From Mycobacterium sp. (lineage in GTDB: Bacteria; Actinomycetota; Actinomycetes; Mycobacteriales; Mycobacteriaceae): a stretch of DNA of 64,000 bases. The notes beneath the pieces are model-generated. The model saw nothing but the letters and a program-made list of their open reading frames with translations. It did not search any database and had not been told where the DNA came from. Made by a program: the position numbers and the translations under genes. Shown piece by piece: positions 50,090-59,671 of this stretch. Numbering within the stretch: position 1 is the stretch's first letter; each line of letters starts with the position of its first letter. The DNA is taken from the NCBI GenBank assembly GCA_003987775.1, contig RXJD01000087.1, positions 1 to 64,000 on the forward strand, read 5' to 3'.

Positions 50090-50659
50090 ATGACTTCTGC
50101 GCTCGCTCGCCCCTACCTCAGGCCGACTATTCCCCACTCGGGACCGACCCGGCTGCGGGTTCCGGATCTGCTGCACGCCACCGACCTGGCTGCCGACGAC
50201 GTGCTGAGCGGGCGCTGCGACCATCTGCTGCCTGACGGCGGTGTGCCGGAGAACGAGCGCTGGTTCACCCGCATCCACGGCGACGACGAGCTCGACATCT
50301 GGTTGATCAGCTGGGTTCCGGGTCACGCCACCGAATTACACGATCACGGTGGATCCCTCGGGGCGCTGACCGTGCTGTCCGGTTCGCTCAACGAATTCCG
50401 CTGGGACGGACTGCGATTGCGCCGTCGCCGACTGGATGCCGGTGACCAGGCAGGGTTTCCGCTGGGGTGGGTGCACGATGTGGTGTGGGCGCCACGCCCT
50501 GCTGCAGTGTCCGTCACGAGCCCGGCGCCGGTGCAGCCGACGTTGAGTGTGCACGCCTACTCACCGCCGCTGACCGCGATGTCGTACTACGACGTGACCG
50601 AACGCAATACGCTGCGCCGGCAGCGCACCGAACTGACCGATCAACCCGAAGGACCGTGA
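50090..50659 (+). CDS. Cysteine dioxygenase-type cupin (Rv1065 equivalent)
   Basis: The 189-residue protein has the iron-binding cupin motif of cysteine dioxygenases: WVPGHATELHDHGGSLGALTVLSGSLNE with HxH, and a later GWVHDVVW providing the third His. The enzyme oxidises a thiol such as cysteine to the sulfinic acid. The next gene, a rhodanese, overlaps by 1 bp (TGATG) and would handle the resulting or related sulfur, so the two likely form a small thiol-oxidation operon. No signal peptide. Confidence 0.9.
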   Translation: MTSALARPYLRPTIPHSGPTRLRVPDLLHATDLAADDVLSGRCDHLLPDGGVPENERWFTRIHGDDELDIWLISWVPGHATELHDHGGSLGALTVLSGSLNEFRWDGLRLRRRRLDAGDQAGFPLGWVHDVVWAPRPAAVSVTSPAPVQPTLSVHAYSPPLTAMSYYDVTERNTLRRQRTELTDQPEGP

Positions 50660-51072
50660 TGAGCAGGATTGACCGGATTCTTCAGGCCGCGCGTGAGCGC
50701 TACCAGCGGCTGCCGGCCGAGCAGGTACCGGAGGCGGTGCGGCGCGGAGCGTTGCTGGTGGACATCAGGCCGGCCGCCCAGCGTGCCCGCGAGGGCGAGG
50801 TGCCCGGAGCGCTGGTGATCGAGCGAAACGTGCTGGAATGGCGCTGCGACCCGACCAGTGAGGCCCGGCTGCCACAGGCTGCCGACGACGACGTCGAGTG
50901 GGTGATCCTGTGTTCGGAGGGATACACCTCGAGCCTGGCCGCGGCCGCGCTGCTGGATCTCGGGTTGTACCGGGCGACGGACGTGGTGGGGGGGTACCAC
51001 GCGCTGGTCGCCGCGGATGTGCTGGCCGAGACCGCACGGCTATTGCAGGCCCGTGAGCCCGTCCTGACCTAG
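50659..51072 (+). CDS. Rhodanese-like protein (Rv1066 equivalent)
   Basis: The ATG at 50659 overlaps the dioxygenase stop. The 137-residue protein has the rhodanese fold with GALLVDIRPAAQRAREGEVPGALVI and the active-site loop WVILCSEGYTSSLAA (catalytic Cys). It should transfer sulfane sulfur or bind thiosulfate/persulfide. It pairs with the cysteine dioxygenase. In M. tuberculosis PE_PGRS genes follow; here only about 70 bp separates it from the convergent Rv1069c-like gene. Confidence 0.9.
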   Translation: MSRIDRILQAARERYQRLPAEQVPEAVRRGALLVDIRPAAQRAREGEVPGALVIERNVLEWRCDPTSEARLPQAADDDVEWVILCSEGYTSSLAAAALLDLGLYRATDVVGGYHALVAADVLAETARLLQAREPVLT

Positions 51073-51139
51073 CACGAGCCCTCCGGTTCCGGTGGTGGGA
51101 TCACCAGCGCCGTCAATTCCGCTCAGCTTCTCCCGAGAG

Positions 51140-52882
51140 CTATCCCGAGGTGCCCGCGGTGGAATCGGCATGCAGCAGCGGACGCAGCTTCGCGGTCTTG
51201 TCGGACGTCCAGCCTGGCGGCGACAGCACCGCGGCCCACCCGTCCGCGCAATTGGCGACGTAGCGGTGACCGTGTCCGTCGGGCACGTCGACGGCGACTG
51301 CCATGTCGGCCGACACCTGCAGGAACGTCACCAACGGAAACCAGCGCATCTCGGGCACCACGTCGTAGCCACGCTTCTCGCGTAGCCAGTCCGGCTTGCT
51401 GAACAACAGGTCGGGGGTCCACCAGGCGATCGGGTCGGATGCGTGCTGCAGATAGACCACCCGCGGGTGATTCCAGGCCGCCTGGGGGCGGTCCAGATTC
51501 TCCGGTCGGGCCACGAATCGTACGTTGCGGCCGTCGTCGTAGATCGGCAACCACTCCGGCGAACCGCTGTCGCGGTTGGCGGTCAATTGAGTCCAGATGG
51601 TGTTGTTGAACGTCGGCCCGCTGAACAGGGCGCCGTCGGTGCGGGCCAGAACGTTGTTGATGCTCATGAACGGCGCCTCACCACCGAACGAACCAAGGCT
51701 CTCGCCGAAGACGACGAGCTTGGGCCGCTTGAACTCCGGCATCTGCCGGATCAGCCTGTCGACGGCTTCGAACAGCGCCTGCCCGGCGTGCCGGGCGTTC
51801 TCCTTGTCCACCAGGAACGACAGCCAGCTGGGCAGGAAGGAGTACTGCATGCTCACGATCGCGGTGTTGCCGTTGTACATGTACTCCAGCGCGGAGGCTT
51901 CCGCTTCGTTGATCCAGCCGGTTCCGGTGGTGGTTGCCACCGCGACCACCGCGCGCTGTAATCCGCCGGTGCGCAACAACTCCCGGGCAGCGAGTTCGGC
52001 GGTCGCGTCGATGTCTTCGGCGGATTTCAGGCCGGCGTAGGCCCGGATCGGTTCGACGGCCGGGCTGCCGTTGAACGCGCTCAATTTGCTGACCGCAGGC
52101 CCACCCTCGACGAAGATGCGGCCTTGATGGCCCAGCGACTCCCAGGACACCAGTGATTCCGGTCCGCCCGAGCGCAGTTTGGACTTGGGTGGACTGAAGC
52201 CAGGGTCCATTTCGTTGTTGACCGCGGCGAAGCTGCCGTTCATGGAACGCATGGCGAATTTGAGGACGACACCGTTGAGCAAGGTGATCGTCAGCACGAT
52301 TAGCCCGATCACCACGATGGTCGCCGACACCCGGAAGGGCGCGATCCGATCTACTTGTCGGACAAGAACAATGACCAGCCGACGGATGAGCTGGCCGATC
52401 TCGACCAGCGAGAACAGCACGATCACCCCGAGCACCGCGGTGAGCGGATAGTCATACCACTTCAGGTGCTCGACACCCATCATGTCGCGCACGTGGTCCT
52501 GCCACACGTGGAAGCGGATCGCCATGACGACTACCCCGATTGCGCCGACCACGATCAGCGGCGGCCAAACCCATGGCGGCGCAGGAGGACTGGTGTTCTG
52601 TGACCGCATGTACCGGACCAGCCACACGGCGAACACACCCAGGCCGTACCCGATGGCACCCGAGCAGCCACTGACCACCCCCTGGAACAGGGGACCGCGG
52701 GGCAGCAGTGACGGCGTGAGCGACAACCAGACGAAAATCAAGCCGAACAGGGTCCCGGTGTAGGTGTAGTGGCGGACCCACCAGCGGCCGCGGTACCGGT
52801 GCCACCAAGGTGCGTTCTCCGCGGGTTTGGTGGGTTCCGGTGCGTGCTCGTCGGTGGTCTCCGCGGCCGGGGAAGTGCTCAT
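51140..52882 (-). CDS. Membrane alpha/beta-hydrolase (Rv1069c equivalent)
   Basis: The 580-residue protein has four or five membrane helices in its first 240 residues (for example [19 protein letters not shown] and [19 protein letters not shown]). A soluble alpha/beta-hydrolase domain follows with the nucleophile elbow [11 protein letters not shown] (GxSxG) near residue 400 and a likely catalytic HGHRY region near the end. This matches the Abhydrolase_9/DUF2319-type hydrolases of mycobacteria. It overlaps echA8 by 4 bp, so they are co-transcribed. Substrate unknown, probably a lipid. Confidence 0.87.
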   Translation of the reverse strand: MSTSPAAETTDEHAPEPTKPAENAPWWHRYRGRWWVRHYTYTGTLFGLIFVWLSLTPSLLPRGPLFQGVVSGCSGAIGYGLGVFAVWLVRYMRSQNTSPPAPPWVWPPLIVVGAIGVVVMAIRFHVWQDHVRDMMGVEHLKWYDYPLTAVLGVIVLFSLVEIGQLIRRLVIVLVRQVDRIAPFRVSATIVVIGLIVLTITLLNGVVLKFAMRSMNGSFAAVNNEMDPGFSPPKSKLRSGGPESLVSWESLGHQGRIFVEGGPAVSKLSAFNGSPAVEPIRAYAGLKSAEDIDATAELAARELLRTGGLQRAVVAVATTTGTGWINEAEASALEYMYNGNTAIVSMQYSFLPSWLSFLVDKENARHAGQALFEAVDRLIRQMPEFKRPKLVVFGESLGSFGGEAPFMSINNVLARTDGALFSGPTFNNTIWTQLTANRDSGSPEWLPIYDDGRNVRFVARPENLDRPQAAWNHPRVVYLQHASDPIAWWTPDLLFSKPDWLREKRGYDVVPEMRWFPLVTFLQVSADMAVAVDVPDGHGHRYVANCADGWAAVLSPPGWTSDKTAKLRPLLHADSTAGTSG

Positions 52883-53652
52883 CGGTGGGTGAAGTCGGGT
52901 GGGCGCTTTTCGATGAAGGCCGTCATGCCCTCGGTCTGGTCGTCGGTGGCGAAGGTCGAGTGGAAGAGCCGGCGCTCGTAGAGAAGTCCTTCGGCCAGTG
53001 TCGATTCGAATGCCCGGTTCACGGCCTCCTTGGCCATCTGAGCCGACGGCAGCGACATCTGCGAGATGGTTTTGGCGGCGGCCTTCGCCTCGGTGAGCAG
53101 GTCGTCGGCCGGCACCAGCCGCGAAACAAGGCCGCTGCGTTCGGCTTCCGCGGCATCGATGGTGCGGCCGGTCAGAATGAGGTCCATCGCCTTGGCCTTG
53201 CCGATGGCCCGGGTCAGTCGCTGCGAGCCGCCCATCCCGGGAATCACACCGAGTTTGATCTCCGGCTGGCCGAATTTCGCTGTATCAGCGGCGATCAGGA
53301 GGTCGCACATCATCGCCAGCTCGCAGCCGCCACCGAGGGCGTACCCGGCGACCGCCGCGATGGTCGGGGTGCGCACGGCGGACAACTTGCCCCAGAGAGC
53401 GAAGAAATCGGCGCCGAAGGCGTCGGCGAACGTCAGCCCGGCCATCTCCTTGATGTCCGCCCCAGCGGCGAACGCCTTTTCCGAGCCGGTGATGATGATT
53501 GCCCCGATGGCTGGATCTTGGTCCAATTCTGTTGCAGCGCTGGTGACTTCATTCATCACCTGGCTGTTGAGGGCGTTGAGTGCCTTGGGCCGGTTGAGTG
53601 TGATGATGCCGACCCGCTCTTCGCGTTCGACGAGAATGGTTTCGTACGCCAT
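52879..53652 (-). CDS. echA8: Enoyl-CoA hydratase EchA8
   Basis: The 257-residue enzyme is a crotonase with the oxyanion segment [25 protein letters not shown] (first catalytic Glu) and [22 protein letters not shown] (second Glu). Both acid residues are present, so it should hydrate 2-enoyl-CoA in beta-oxidation. Length (257) and position match EchA8. It sits 11 bp after echA9 and 4 bp into the Rv1069c-like gene, all on the minus strand. Confidence 0.94.
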   Translation of the reverse strand: MAYETILVEREERVGIITLNRPKALNALNSQVMNEVTSAATELDQDPAIGAIIITGSEKAFAAGADIKEMAGLTFADAFGADFFALWGKLSAVRTPTIAAVAGYALGGGCELAMMCDLLIAADTAKFGQPEIKLGVIPGMGGSQRLTRAIGKAKAMDLILTGRTIDAAEAERSGLVSRLVPADDLLTEAKAAAKTISQMSLPSAQMAKEAVNRAFESTLAEGLLYERRLFHSTFATDDQTEGMTAFIEKRPPDFTHR

Positions 53653-53663
53653 GGTTTACCTCT

Positions 53664-54725
53664 CTAGAACTTCAGGTCGTCGTCGACGGGCGCGAAATAT
53701 CCGGCAACGTCGGCCACGGTGACCTCGGCCAGCGATGCCGGTGACCACTTGGGGTTTCGGTCTTTGTCCACCAGCTGTGCCCGGATCCCTTCCACCAGGT
53801 CGTGTGAACGTAGCGAAGCGCTTGAGACTCGATAGTCCTGCACCAGAACGTCTTCCAGCGTTTCCAGATCGGCGGCGCGCCGCACCGCCTCGAAGGTCAC
53901 CGACAAGGCCACGGGGGAGCGGGTGCCGATGAGCTTGGCGGCTGCGTTGGCCGGCTCGGCATCGTGGTTTTGCAATGCCGCCACGATGTCGACCACGCTG
54001 TCGGCCGAGTAGCACTCGTCGATCCACTCTCGTTGTGCGGCAAGCTCGCTCGGCGGCGGTTCTGTTGCGTGTCGGGCGAGTGCACCTTCGACCCCGTTGG
54101 TCGCGACGGCTGCGGTGAACGCGTCGAGTTCGCTGTGGGGTACGTAGTGATCGGCGAATCCCAGCGCGATGGCGTCGGCGCCGTTGAACGGCGCGCCGGT
54201 GAGTGCGGCGTGCAAGCCCAATTTTCCGGGCGCGCGGGACAGCAGGTACGCCCCGCCGACGTCGGGGATGAAGCCGATGCCCACCTCGGGCATCGCGACC
54301 TTCGAAGTGTCGGTTACCACGCGGGTGTTGGCGTGTGCGCTGACGCCGACGCCGCCGCCCATCACGATTCCGTCCATCACCGCCACGTACGGCTTGGTGA
54401 ACCGGCCGATCAGACCGTTCATCAGATACTCGTCGCGCCAGAATCGGCGGGCGTCGACCCCGTCCTTGCGCGCGCTGTGATAGATGGCCACCACGTCGCC
54501 GCCGGCGCACAGTCCGCGCTCGCCGGCCCCGGTCAGCAGCACCGCACGCACCGCGTCGTCGCGTCCCCACCTGACGAGCACGGTGCTGAGCAGGTCCACC
54601 ATGGTCTGGTTCAGCGAATTGATTGCCTTGGGCCGGTTGAGGGTCACGTAGCCGACGCCGTCGACAACGCGGGTCAGGACTTCGTCGGATTCCCCTGTTA
54701 CGGCCCCCTCGACGACCCCGGTCAT
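53664..54725 (-). CDS. echA9: EchA9, 3-hydroxyisobutyryl-CoA hydrolase-like crotonase
   Basis: With the ATG at 54725 the protein has 353 residues, the length of 3-hydroxyisobutyryl-CoA hydrolases rather than of plain hydratases. It contains GERGLCAGGDVVAIYHSARKDG, GGGVGVSAHANTRVVTDTSKVAMPEVGIGFIPDVGGAYLLSRAPG (catalytic Glu) and the extended C-terminal region (LVEGIRAQLVDKDRNPKWSPASL) of that subfamily. The role would be valine catabolism. Upstream in-frame codons (to 54794) give an atypical N-terminus and are not used. It is the first gene of the echA9-echA8-hydrolase transcript. Confidence 0.92.
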   Translation of the reverse strand: MTGVVEGAVTGESDEVLTRVVDGVGYVTLNRPKAINSLNQTMVDLLSTVLVRWGRDDAVRAVLLTGAGERGLCAGGDVVAIYHSARKDGVDARRFWRDEYLMNGLIGRFTKPYVAVMDGIVMGGGVGVSAHANTRVVTDTSKVAMPEVGIGFIPDVGGAYLLSRAPGKLGLHAALTGAPFNGADAIALGFADHYVPHSELDAFTAAVATNGVEGALARHATEPPPSELAAQREWIDECYSADSVVDIVAALQNHDAEPANAAAKLIGTRSPVALSVTFEAVRRAADLETLEDVLVQDYRVSSASLRSHDLVEGIRAQLVDKDRNPKWSPASLAEVTVADVAGYFAPVDDDLKF

Positions 54726-54975
54726 GCGCTTGTCTCCCCTCGCCGCAATCCGCTCCACCACTCGGGCCGACGTGGCCATGAGTTTGACGAGCAATCTAGA
54801 TCGTTACTCGCTCGCGGATCTCCGCGGGTCTAAGGTTTAGGGTGATCCGGACGAGCTATACGGGTCCCTGACTGAATACGAAACGCCAGCTCCGCCGGGA
54901 ACTCGGGCGGACCACCACTCGTTGATCGATTGTTCGCACGTTCGAAGCCACAGAAATTTTAGAGAGGATCCGACG

Positions 54976-55815
54976 GTGCGGGAGACAAGTAACCCGGTAT
55001 TTCGTTCGCTGCCGAAGCAGGCGGGCGGATACGCGCAATTCGGCCCCGGCGTGCAGTCGGGCTATCCGGCCGACCCCTACGCTCCCTACCAGCAGGGACG
55101 TGAGGCTCGCGTCTCGCGCCCGCTGACCATCGACGACGTCGTCACCAAGACCGGCTTGACGCTGGCCATGCTGTCGACCACGGCGATCGTCTCCTACTTC
55201 CTGGTGGCGACCAACCTGAGCCTGGCGATGCCGCTGACCATGGTCGGCGCGTTCGGCGGGTTGGCTCTGGTGCTGATCGCCACGTTCGGCCGCAAGCAGG
55301 ACAACCCGGCGATCGTGCTGAGCTACGCCGCGCTTGAGGGCCTGTTCCTGGGTGCCATCTCGTTCCTGCTCGCGAACTTCTCGGTGGGTTCGGCCAATGC
55401 CGGGATGCTGATCGGCGAGGCGGTACTGGGCACCCTCGGAGTGTTCTTCGGGATGCTGGTCGTCTACAAGACCGGCGCCATTCGCGTGACGCCCAAGTTC
55501 ACCCGGATGCTGGTCGCCGCGATGTTCGGTGTGCTGGTGCTGATGCTCGGCAACTTCGTCCTGGCGCTGTTCCACGTCGGCGGCGGCGAAGGTCTGGGCC
55601 TGCGCAGTGCCGGGCCGATCGGGATCATCTTCTCGCTGGTGTGCATCGGTATCGCGGCCTTCAGCTTCCTCATCGACTTCGATGCGGCGGACCAGATGAT
55701 CCGCGCGGGCGCGCCGGAGAAGGCCGCGTGGGGCATCGCCCTTGGCCTGACCGTGACCCTGGTCTGGCTGTACCTGGAGATCCTGCGTCTGCTGAGTTAT
55801 CTGCAGAACGACTAA
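54976..55815 (+). CDS. Bax inhibitor-1/YccA family membrane protein (Rv1072 equivalent)
   Basis: The GTG at 54976, preceded by AGAGAGGA, gives 279 residues. After a Gly/Pro/Tyr-rich cytoplasmic N-terminus (about 60 residues) come seven membrane helices with the family pattern NPAIVLSYAALEGLFLGAISFLLANF and a C-terminal DFDAADQMIRAGAPEKAAWGIALGLTVTLVWLYLEILRLLSYL containing the conserved Asp residues. The function in bacteria is poorly known; relatives act as ion channels. A strong terminator follows. Confidence 0.91.
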   Translation: MRETSNPVFRSLPKQAGGYAQFGPGVQSGYPADPYAPYQQGREARVSRPLTIDDVVTKTGLTLAMLSTTAIVSYFLVATNLSLAMPLTMVGAFGGLALVLIATFGRKQDNPAIVLSYAALEGLFLGAISFLLANFSVGSANAGMLIGEAVLGTLGVFFGMLVVYKTGAIRVTPKFTRMLVAAMFGVLVLMLGNFVLALFHVGGGEGLGLRSAGPIGIIFSLVCIGIAAFSFLIDFDAADQMIRAGAPEKAAWGIALGLTVTLVWLYLEILRLLSYLQND

Positions 55816-55828
55816 TCCCTCGACGGGC

Positions 55829-55867
55829 AAGCCGGCACACCGTTTCGGTGTGCCGGCTTTTCCTTTT
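55829..55867 (+). terminator. Rho-independent terminator after the Bax inhibitor gene
   Basis: AAGCCGGCACACCG (55829-55842), loop TTT, CGGTGTGCCGGCTT (55846-55859), then TTCCTTTT. A 14-bp perfect stem with a T-rich tail is a strong intrinsic terminator, unusual for mycobacteria. Confidence 0.85.
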
Positions 55868-55952
55868 GCGGGGGGCCTGCGCGCTGATGGGTTGGGTCTC
55901 GCGGGGCTGGATTGAGTCCGCGTGCGGTGTTGGTTGGGCGCGTGCGGTGTTG

Positions 55953-56014
55953 GGTTGAGCCTGCGTTGGGGGTGGTTCTTACTCGCGGTTTGTCGCCGTG
56001 AACGCAGAGTCAAC
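55953..56014. repeat. Dispersed palindromic repeat copy
   Basis: Starts GTTGAGCCTGCGTTGGGGG and ends GTGAACGCAGAGTCAACG, so the two ends are inverted copies. It is one of at least seven related units in the window. Confidence 0.65.
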
Positions 56015-56073
56015 GGTGTGGGTGGTGGGCGCTCGGCAGGCGCGTTCGGCGAGCGCTCTTGGCCCGCTCCTTG

Positions 56074-56136
56074 GCGTTGGGTCTGCGTTGAGGGTGGCGG
56101 TCACTCGCGCGTTGTCGCCTTACGCGCAGAGTCGAC
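56074..56136. repeat. Dispersed palindromic repeat copy overlapping a gene end
   Basis: Starts GCGTTGGGTCTGCGTTGAGG and ends TACGCGCAGAGTCGAC. It covers the last codons and the stop of the minus-strand DUF559 gene at 56120, so the repeat supplies that C-terminus. Confidence 0.62.
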
Positions 56137-56986
56137 CTCGCGTTCGGGCGTCCCACGCGCTCTGGACTCGTCGGATCACGTCGCCGGGACGGTGTCTGCT
56201 AACTACGCGGACGACTGTCCAGCCAATGCTGGCGATGTACTCCTGCCGATCGACGTCGCGCGCGTACTGCGCTGGATCGGTCCAGTGCTGGTCGCCGTCG
56301 TATTCGACAGCCAGCATGACGTCCTCCCAACCCATATCCAGGAAGTAGCGAGGAATACCGTGCTGGTTCATCAGCGGAATCTGTTTCCGAGGCTGGGGAA
56401 AACCCGCCCTTATCAACAGCAAGCGCAGCCAAGTCTCCTTGGGCGATTGGGCACCTGCATCGACCAGTTGCAGTGCGGCTTCCAGTTGGCGCAAACCCCG
56501 TACGTGTCGATGGCCGGCTGCCAAGTCGCCGACGTCGGGCACCTTGAAATCTGTCGCGGCCGCCAGCGCGTCGAGATTGGCAACGGCGCGGACCAACGGG
56601 CCGCGCCGGCCGACGTCGAATGCCGTGCGCTCTGGCGTCGTCACCGAAATACCCTTGATTAGTTGGGTTTCGCCTTCCAACAGAAGCTCGTCTCGGGTGA
56701 TGACGCGCTGCGGTGCCCTTGCGTTGCGCCAGATCAATTCGATGGCAGCCGCATCATCGACCCACTTGGATCCGTGTATCGCTGATGCGGAGGCGCCGGC
56801 AACCACCGCTTGTCGCCCAGACCACAACCACGCCGCCACGGTGCGTTGTATCAACGTCGGCTCGACCCGCTTGTCCAGGTAGACGTTCGGCATGATCGCG
56901 CGGTAGTAGGTGCGCAGCTCGTGCCGTGTCAGGATGCCGTTGGCCAGCGCCTCACTGCCAATAAAAGGTTGTTGCGCGCTGTTCAT
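56120..56986 (-). CDS. DUF559/endonuclease-like protein (AbiEi-like N-terminus)
   Basis: The ATG at 56986 gives 288 residues. The N-terminal part (GSEALANGILTRHELRTYYRAIMPNVYLDKR, then GRQAVVAGASASAIHGSKWVDDAAAIELIW and GISVTTPERTAFDVGRRGPL) resembles AbiEi-type antitoxin/regulator folds. The C-terminal part (FLDMGWEDVMLAVEYDGDQHWTDPAQYARDVDRQEYIASIGWTVVRV) is DUF559, a Vsr/PD-(D/E)XK-like nuclease fold. Such fusions are numerous in mycobacteria; the function is unclear. It is the positional match of Rv1073, but on the opposite strand as I recall. Both ends lie beside palindromic repeats. Confidence 0.8.
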   Translation of the reverse strand: MNSAQQPFIGSEALANGILTRHELRTYYRAIMPNVYLDKRVEPTLIQRTVAAWLWSGRQAVVAGASASAIHGSKWVDDAAAIELIWRNARAPQRVITRDELLLEGETQLIKGISVTTPERTAFDVGRRGPLVRAVANLDALAAATDFKVPDVGDLAAGHRHVRGLRQLEAALQLVDAGAQSPKETWLRLLLIRAGFPQPRKQIPLMNQHGIPRYFLDMGWEDVMLAVEYDGDQHWTDPAQYARDVDRQEYIASIGWTVVRVVSRHRPGDVIRRVQSAWDARTRGRLCA

Positions 56987-57020
56987 GCCGCCATGGTGGT
57001 GCTTGGCACTGACAGCGCGG

Positions 57021-57241
57021 TTGGGTCTGCGGTGAGGGTGACAAACCTCGAGTGGCCGTCGCCCTGAGCGCAGGGTCAGCGCCGAATACGCCAGCGCCAG
57101 AGTTGGTTCTGCGGTGAGGGCGGCATACCTCAAGTGGCCGCCGCCCTCAGCGCAGGGTCAGCGCCAGGGCGCCCGCACCGGAACTGCGTCTGCGGTGAGG
57201 GCGACAAACCTCGAGTGGCCGCCGCCCTCAGCGCAGGCCCA
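57021..57241. repeat. Three tandem copies of an approximately 82-bp palindromic repeat
   Basis: CTGCGGTGAGGG recurs at 57027, 57109 and 57190. Each copy continues with CTCGAGTGGCC or CTCAAGTGGCC and ends CCCTCAGCGCAGGGTCAGCG or a close variant, so each unit is itself an imperfect palindrome. The period is 81-82 bp. The array separates the DUF559 gene from fadA3. Confidence 0.8.
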
Positions 57242-57253
57242 ATGTGCGAAACG

Positions 57254-58471
57254 TCAGGAGAGCCGCTCGATCACCATCGCCATACCCTGACCACCACCGA
57301 CACACATGGTCTCCACGCCAAAGGTCTTGTCGTGCGTGGTCAGGTTGTTGAGCAGCGTGGCGGTGATGCGGGCCCCGGTCATACCGAACGGGTGGCCCAG
57401 AGCGATCGCGCCGCCCGAGACATTCAGCTTGTCCTCGTCGATACCCAGCTCGCGCGCCGACCCGAGCACCTGCACCGCGAAGGCCTCGTTGATCTCGAAC
57501 AGGTCGATGTCGCCCACCGACATGCCGGCCCGGGACAGCGCCTGCTTGGTGGCCTCGATCGGGCCCAGGCCCATGATCTCCGGCGACAGCCCGCTGACGC
57601 CGGTGGACACGATGCGCGCCAGCGGCTTCAACCCCAGCTCCTTGGCCTTGACATCGCTGGTGATCACCACCGCCGCGGCGCCGTCGTTCAACGGGCAGGC
57701 GTTGCCTGCGGTCACCGTGCCGTTGGGGCGGAACACGGGCTTGAGCTGGCTGATTTTCTCGTACGAGGTGCCCGCCCGCGGCCCGTCATCGGTGCTGACC
57801 GTCGTGCCGTCGGGCAGCGTGACCGGCGTGATCTCGCGCTCGAAGAAGCCGCTCTTGATCGCTTCCTCGGCGCGGTTCTGACTGCGAACGCCCCAGTGGT
57901 CCTGGTCCTCCCGCGAAATGCCGGTCAGCAGTGCGACATTCTCGGCAGTCTGGCCCATGGCGATGTAGATGTCGGGCAGATTGCCGTCCGCCCGGGGGTC
58001 ATGCCACTCGTCGGCTCCCGCCGCCGCGGCATTGGTGCGTTCCTGAGCGGCGTCGTACAGCGGGTTCTTGGTGTCCGGCCAGCCGTCGGCATTGCCCTTG
58101 CCGAACCGGGACACCGTCTCCACCCCGGCGGAGACGAAGACGTCGCCCTCGCCGGCCTTGATCGCGTGGAAAGCCATCCGGGTGGTCTGCAGCGAGGACG
58201 AGCAGTACCGGTTGACGGTGGTGCCGGGCAGGAAGTCGTAGCCGAGTTCCACCGCGACAACGCGCGCGATGTTGAAGCCGGACTCACCGCCGGGCTGGCC
58301 GCAACCCATGATCAGATCGTCGATCTGGTGTGGGTTGAGCGCGGGAACCTTGTCCAGCGCGGCGCGGACCATCTGAGCGGCCAGATCGTCGGGCCGGATG
58401 CTGATCAGCGACCCTTTCATGGCGCGCCCGATCGGCGAGCGGGCAGTGGAAACGATGACGGCTTCGGGCAT
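57254..58471 (-). CDS. fadA3: Acetyl-CoA acyltransferase (thiolase) FadA3
   Basis: The ATG at 58471 gives 405 residues, the length of FadA3. It has the thiolase active-site Cys in NRYCSSSLQTTRMAFHAIKAGEGD, the GHPFGMTGARI His and the final MCVGGGQGMAMV Cys. It catalyses the last step of beta-oxidation (3-ketoacyl-CoA cleavage) or the reverse condensation. It starts 44 bp after the end of the esterase gene on the same strand, so the two may be co-transcribed. Confidence 0.94.
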   Translation of the reverse strand: MPEAVIVSTARSPIGRAMKGSLISIRPDDLAAQMVRAALDKVPALNPHQIDDLIMGCGQPGGESGFNIARVVAVELGYDFLPGTTVNRYCSSSLQTTRMAFHAIKAGEGDVFVSAGVETVSRFGKGNADGWPDTKNPLYDAAQERTNAAAAGADEWHDPRADGNLPDIYIAMGQTAENVALLTGISREDQDHWGVRSQNRAEEAIKSGFFEREITPVTLPDGTTVSTDDGPRAGTSYEKISQLKPVFRPNGTVTAGNACPLNDGAAAVVITSDVKAKELGLKPLARIVSTGVSGLSPEIMGLGPIEATKQALSRAGMSVGDIDLFEINEAFAVQVLGSARELGIDEDKLNVSGGAIALGHPFGMTGARITATLLNNLTTHDKTFGVETMCVGGGQGMAMVIERLS

Positions 58472-58515
58472 GACGGCTCCTCGATTGGCGTGTGCGAAGC
58501 CGAGCCTAACGCGCC

Positions 58516-59466
58516 CTACCCAGTGGCGACCGCGGCGGTCACGCGCACCGGCGATGGGCGGGACCACAACCGCGACACGATGCTCCGCCGGGGTGCCGCG
58601 GCCGATACCGCCGCCGGCGGCGCCAATGCGGGAATCTTCTCGCTGAGCGCTTCACACAGCGTCAGCAACAACTGTTCGGCCGCTTCGGCGTAACCGGCCG
58701 CCGACGGGTGATAGCGGTCGGAGGAGAACATCAGCTCGGGCATCTCGCGGAACTTCGGGGCGAGCAGATGCGCCAGCGGCACCGGCACCCCGCCGGCCGC
58801 CCGGACGGCGGCGGCCTGCGCGCGCGCGAGTTGAAGTCCACGGGTCCGTGCCAGCGAACGCAGCGGCTGCGGGATCGCGGTGATGAGCCCGAAGTCCGGG
58901 CAGGTGCCGACCACCACCACCGCGCCCCGATTGCGCAGCCTGCGCACGGACATGCCGAGTCGTTGCGCCGAAGGTCCGATGCCGTTGAGTGCGGTGATGT
59001 CGTTGGCGCCGATCATGATGACCGCGACGTCCGGCGGGGGCCCGGCTACGAACATCGCGTCGACCTGGCCCATGACGCCCTTGGACGTGGCGCCGACGAT
59101 CGCTTTAGTGCTCAGCCTGATTCGTAGTCCGGACAGCTCGGCCAGCCTGCGGGCGATGACCACGCCGGGCACCTCCTCGGCGGTCGCGCACCCGTAACCC
59201 GTCGCCGTCGAGTCGCCGAAGATCATGATGTGCAGATCGAAAGGTGTGCCGTACCGCCACTTCTGCACCGGGCCGCCACCGCGGCTGTAGACGCCGTCAG
59301 CGCGCGGGGGCGGTTCCCAGGATTTCGGAATCACGGTGCGCACATGCATCGCCTGACCAACCAGCAGGTTGCGTGCGCCCAGATAGGCCGAGCCTGTCGA
59401 GGCGAGTGCACCCGCTGTGGCCAAAGCGATCGTCGAACGCCGCGGCACATGCACGCCCACGGGCAT
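58516..59466 (-). CDS. Exported GDSL/SGNH-family esterase (Rv1075c equivalent)
   Basis: The ATG at 59466 gives 316 residues. A signal peptide or N-terminal anchor (STIALATAGALASTGSAYLG) precedes the SGNH hydrolase blocks: IMIFGDSTATGYG (nucleophile Ser), MIGANDIT (oxyanion Asn) and SSDRYHPSAAGYAEAAEQLL (Asp-x-x-His dyad). The enzyme should be an exported esterase or lipase. Upstream codons to 59511 give a poor N-terminus and are not used. M. tuberculosis Rv1075c has 314 residues. Confidence 0.9.
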   Translation of the reverse strand: MPVGVHVPRRSTIALATAGALASTGSAYLGARNLLVGQAMHVRTVIPKSWEPPPRADGVYSRGGGPVQKWRYGTPFDLHIMIFGDSTATGYGCATAEEVPGVVIARRLAELSGLRIRLSTKAIVGATSKGVMGQVDAMFVAGPPPDVAVIMIGANDITALNGIGPSAQRLGMSVRRLRNRGAVVVVGTCPDFGLITAIPQPLRSLARTRGLQLARAQAAAVRAAGGVPVPLAHLLAPKFREMPELMFSSDRYHPSAAGYAEAAEQLLLTLCEALSEKIPALAPPAAVSAAAPRRSIVSRLWSRPSPVRVTAAVATG

Positions 59467-59671
59467 TAGTTTAGGACGGTTGTGCTGATTTCGGGGGTAG
59501 CTGACAAACAAACCGGTTACGGTGTGAAACAGATGTGGTATCGAAACCGATTACTTGGAAGTTGAGTGGGTAAAGGACTGTCAAGCTAAGTCTGCGAGGT
59601 TGGCTGAACGGATAGCTCAGCTTCTTCGTCGCATGCTGTATCGGACTACAACGGCGTAGGAAGTGTTGAGC

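Noticed and set aside
57021-57241. CRISPR array
   Set aside because: Only three units with 82-bp period, palindromic over their whole length, no unique spacers of constant size and no cas genes.
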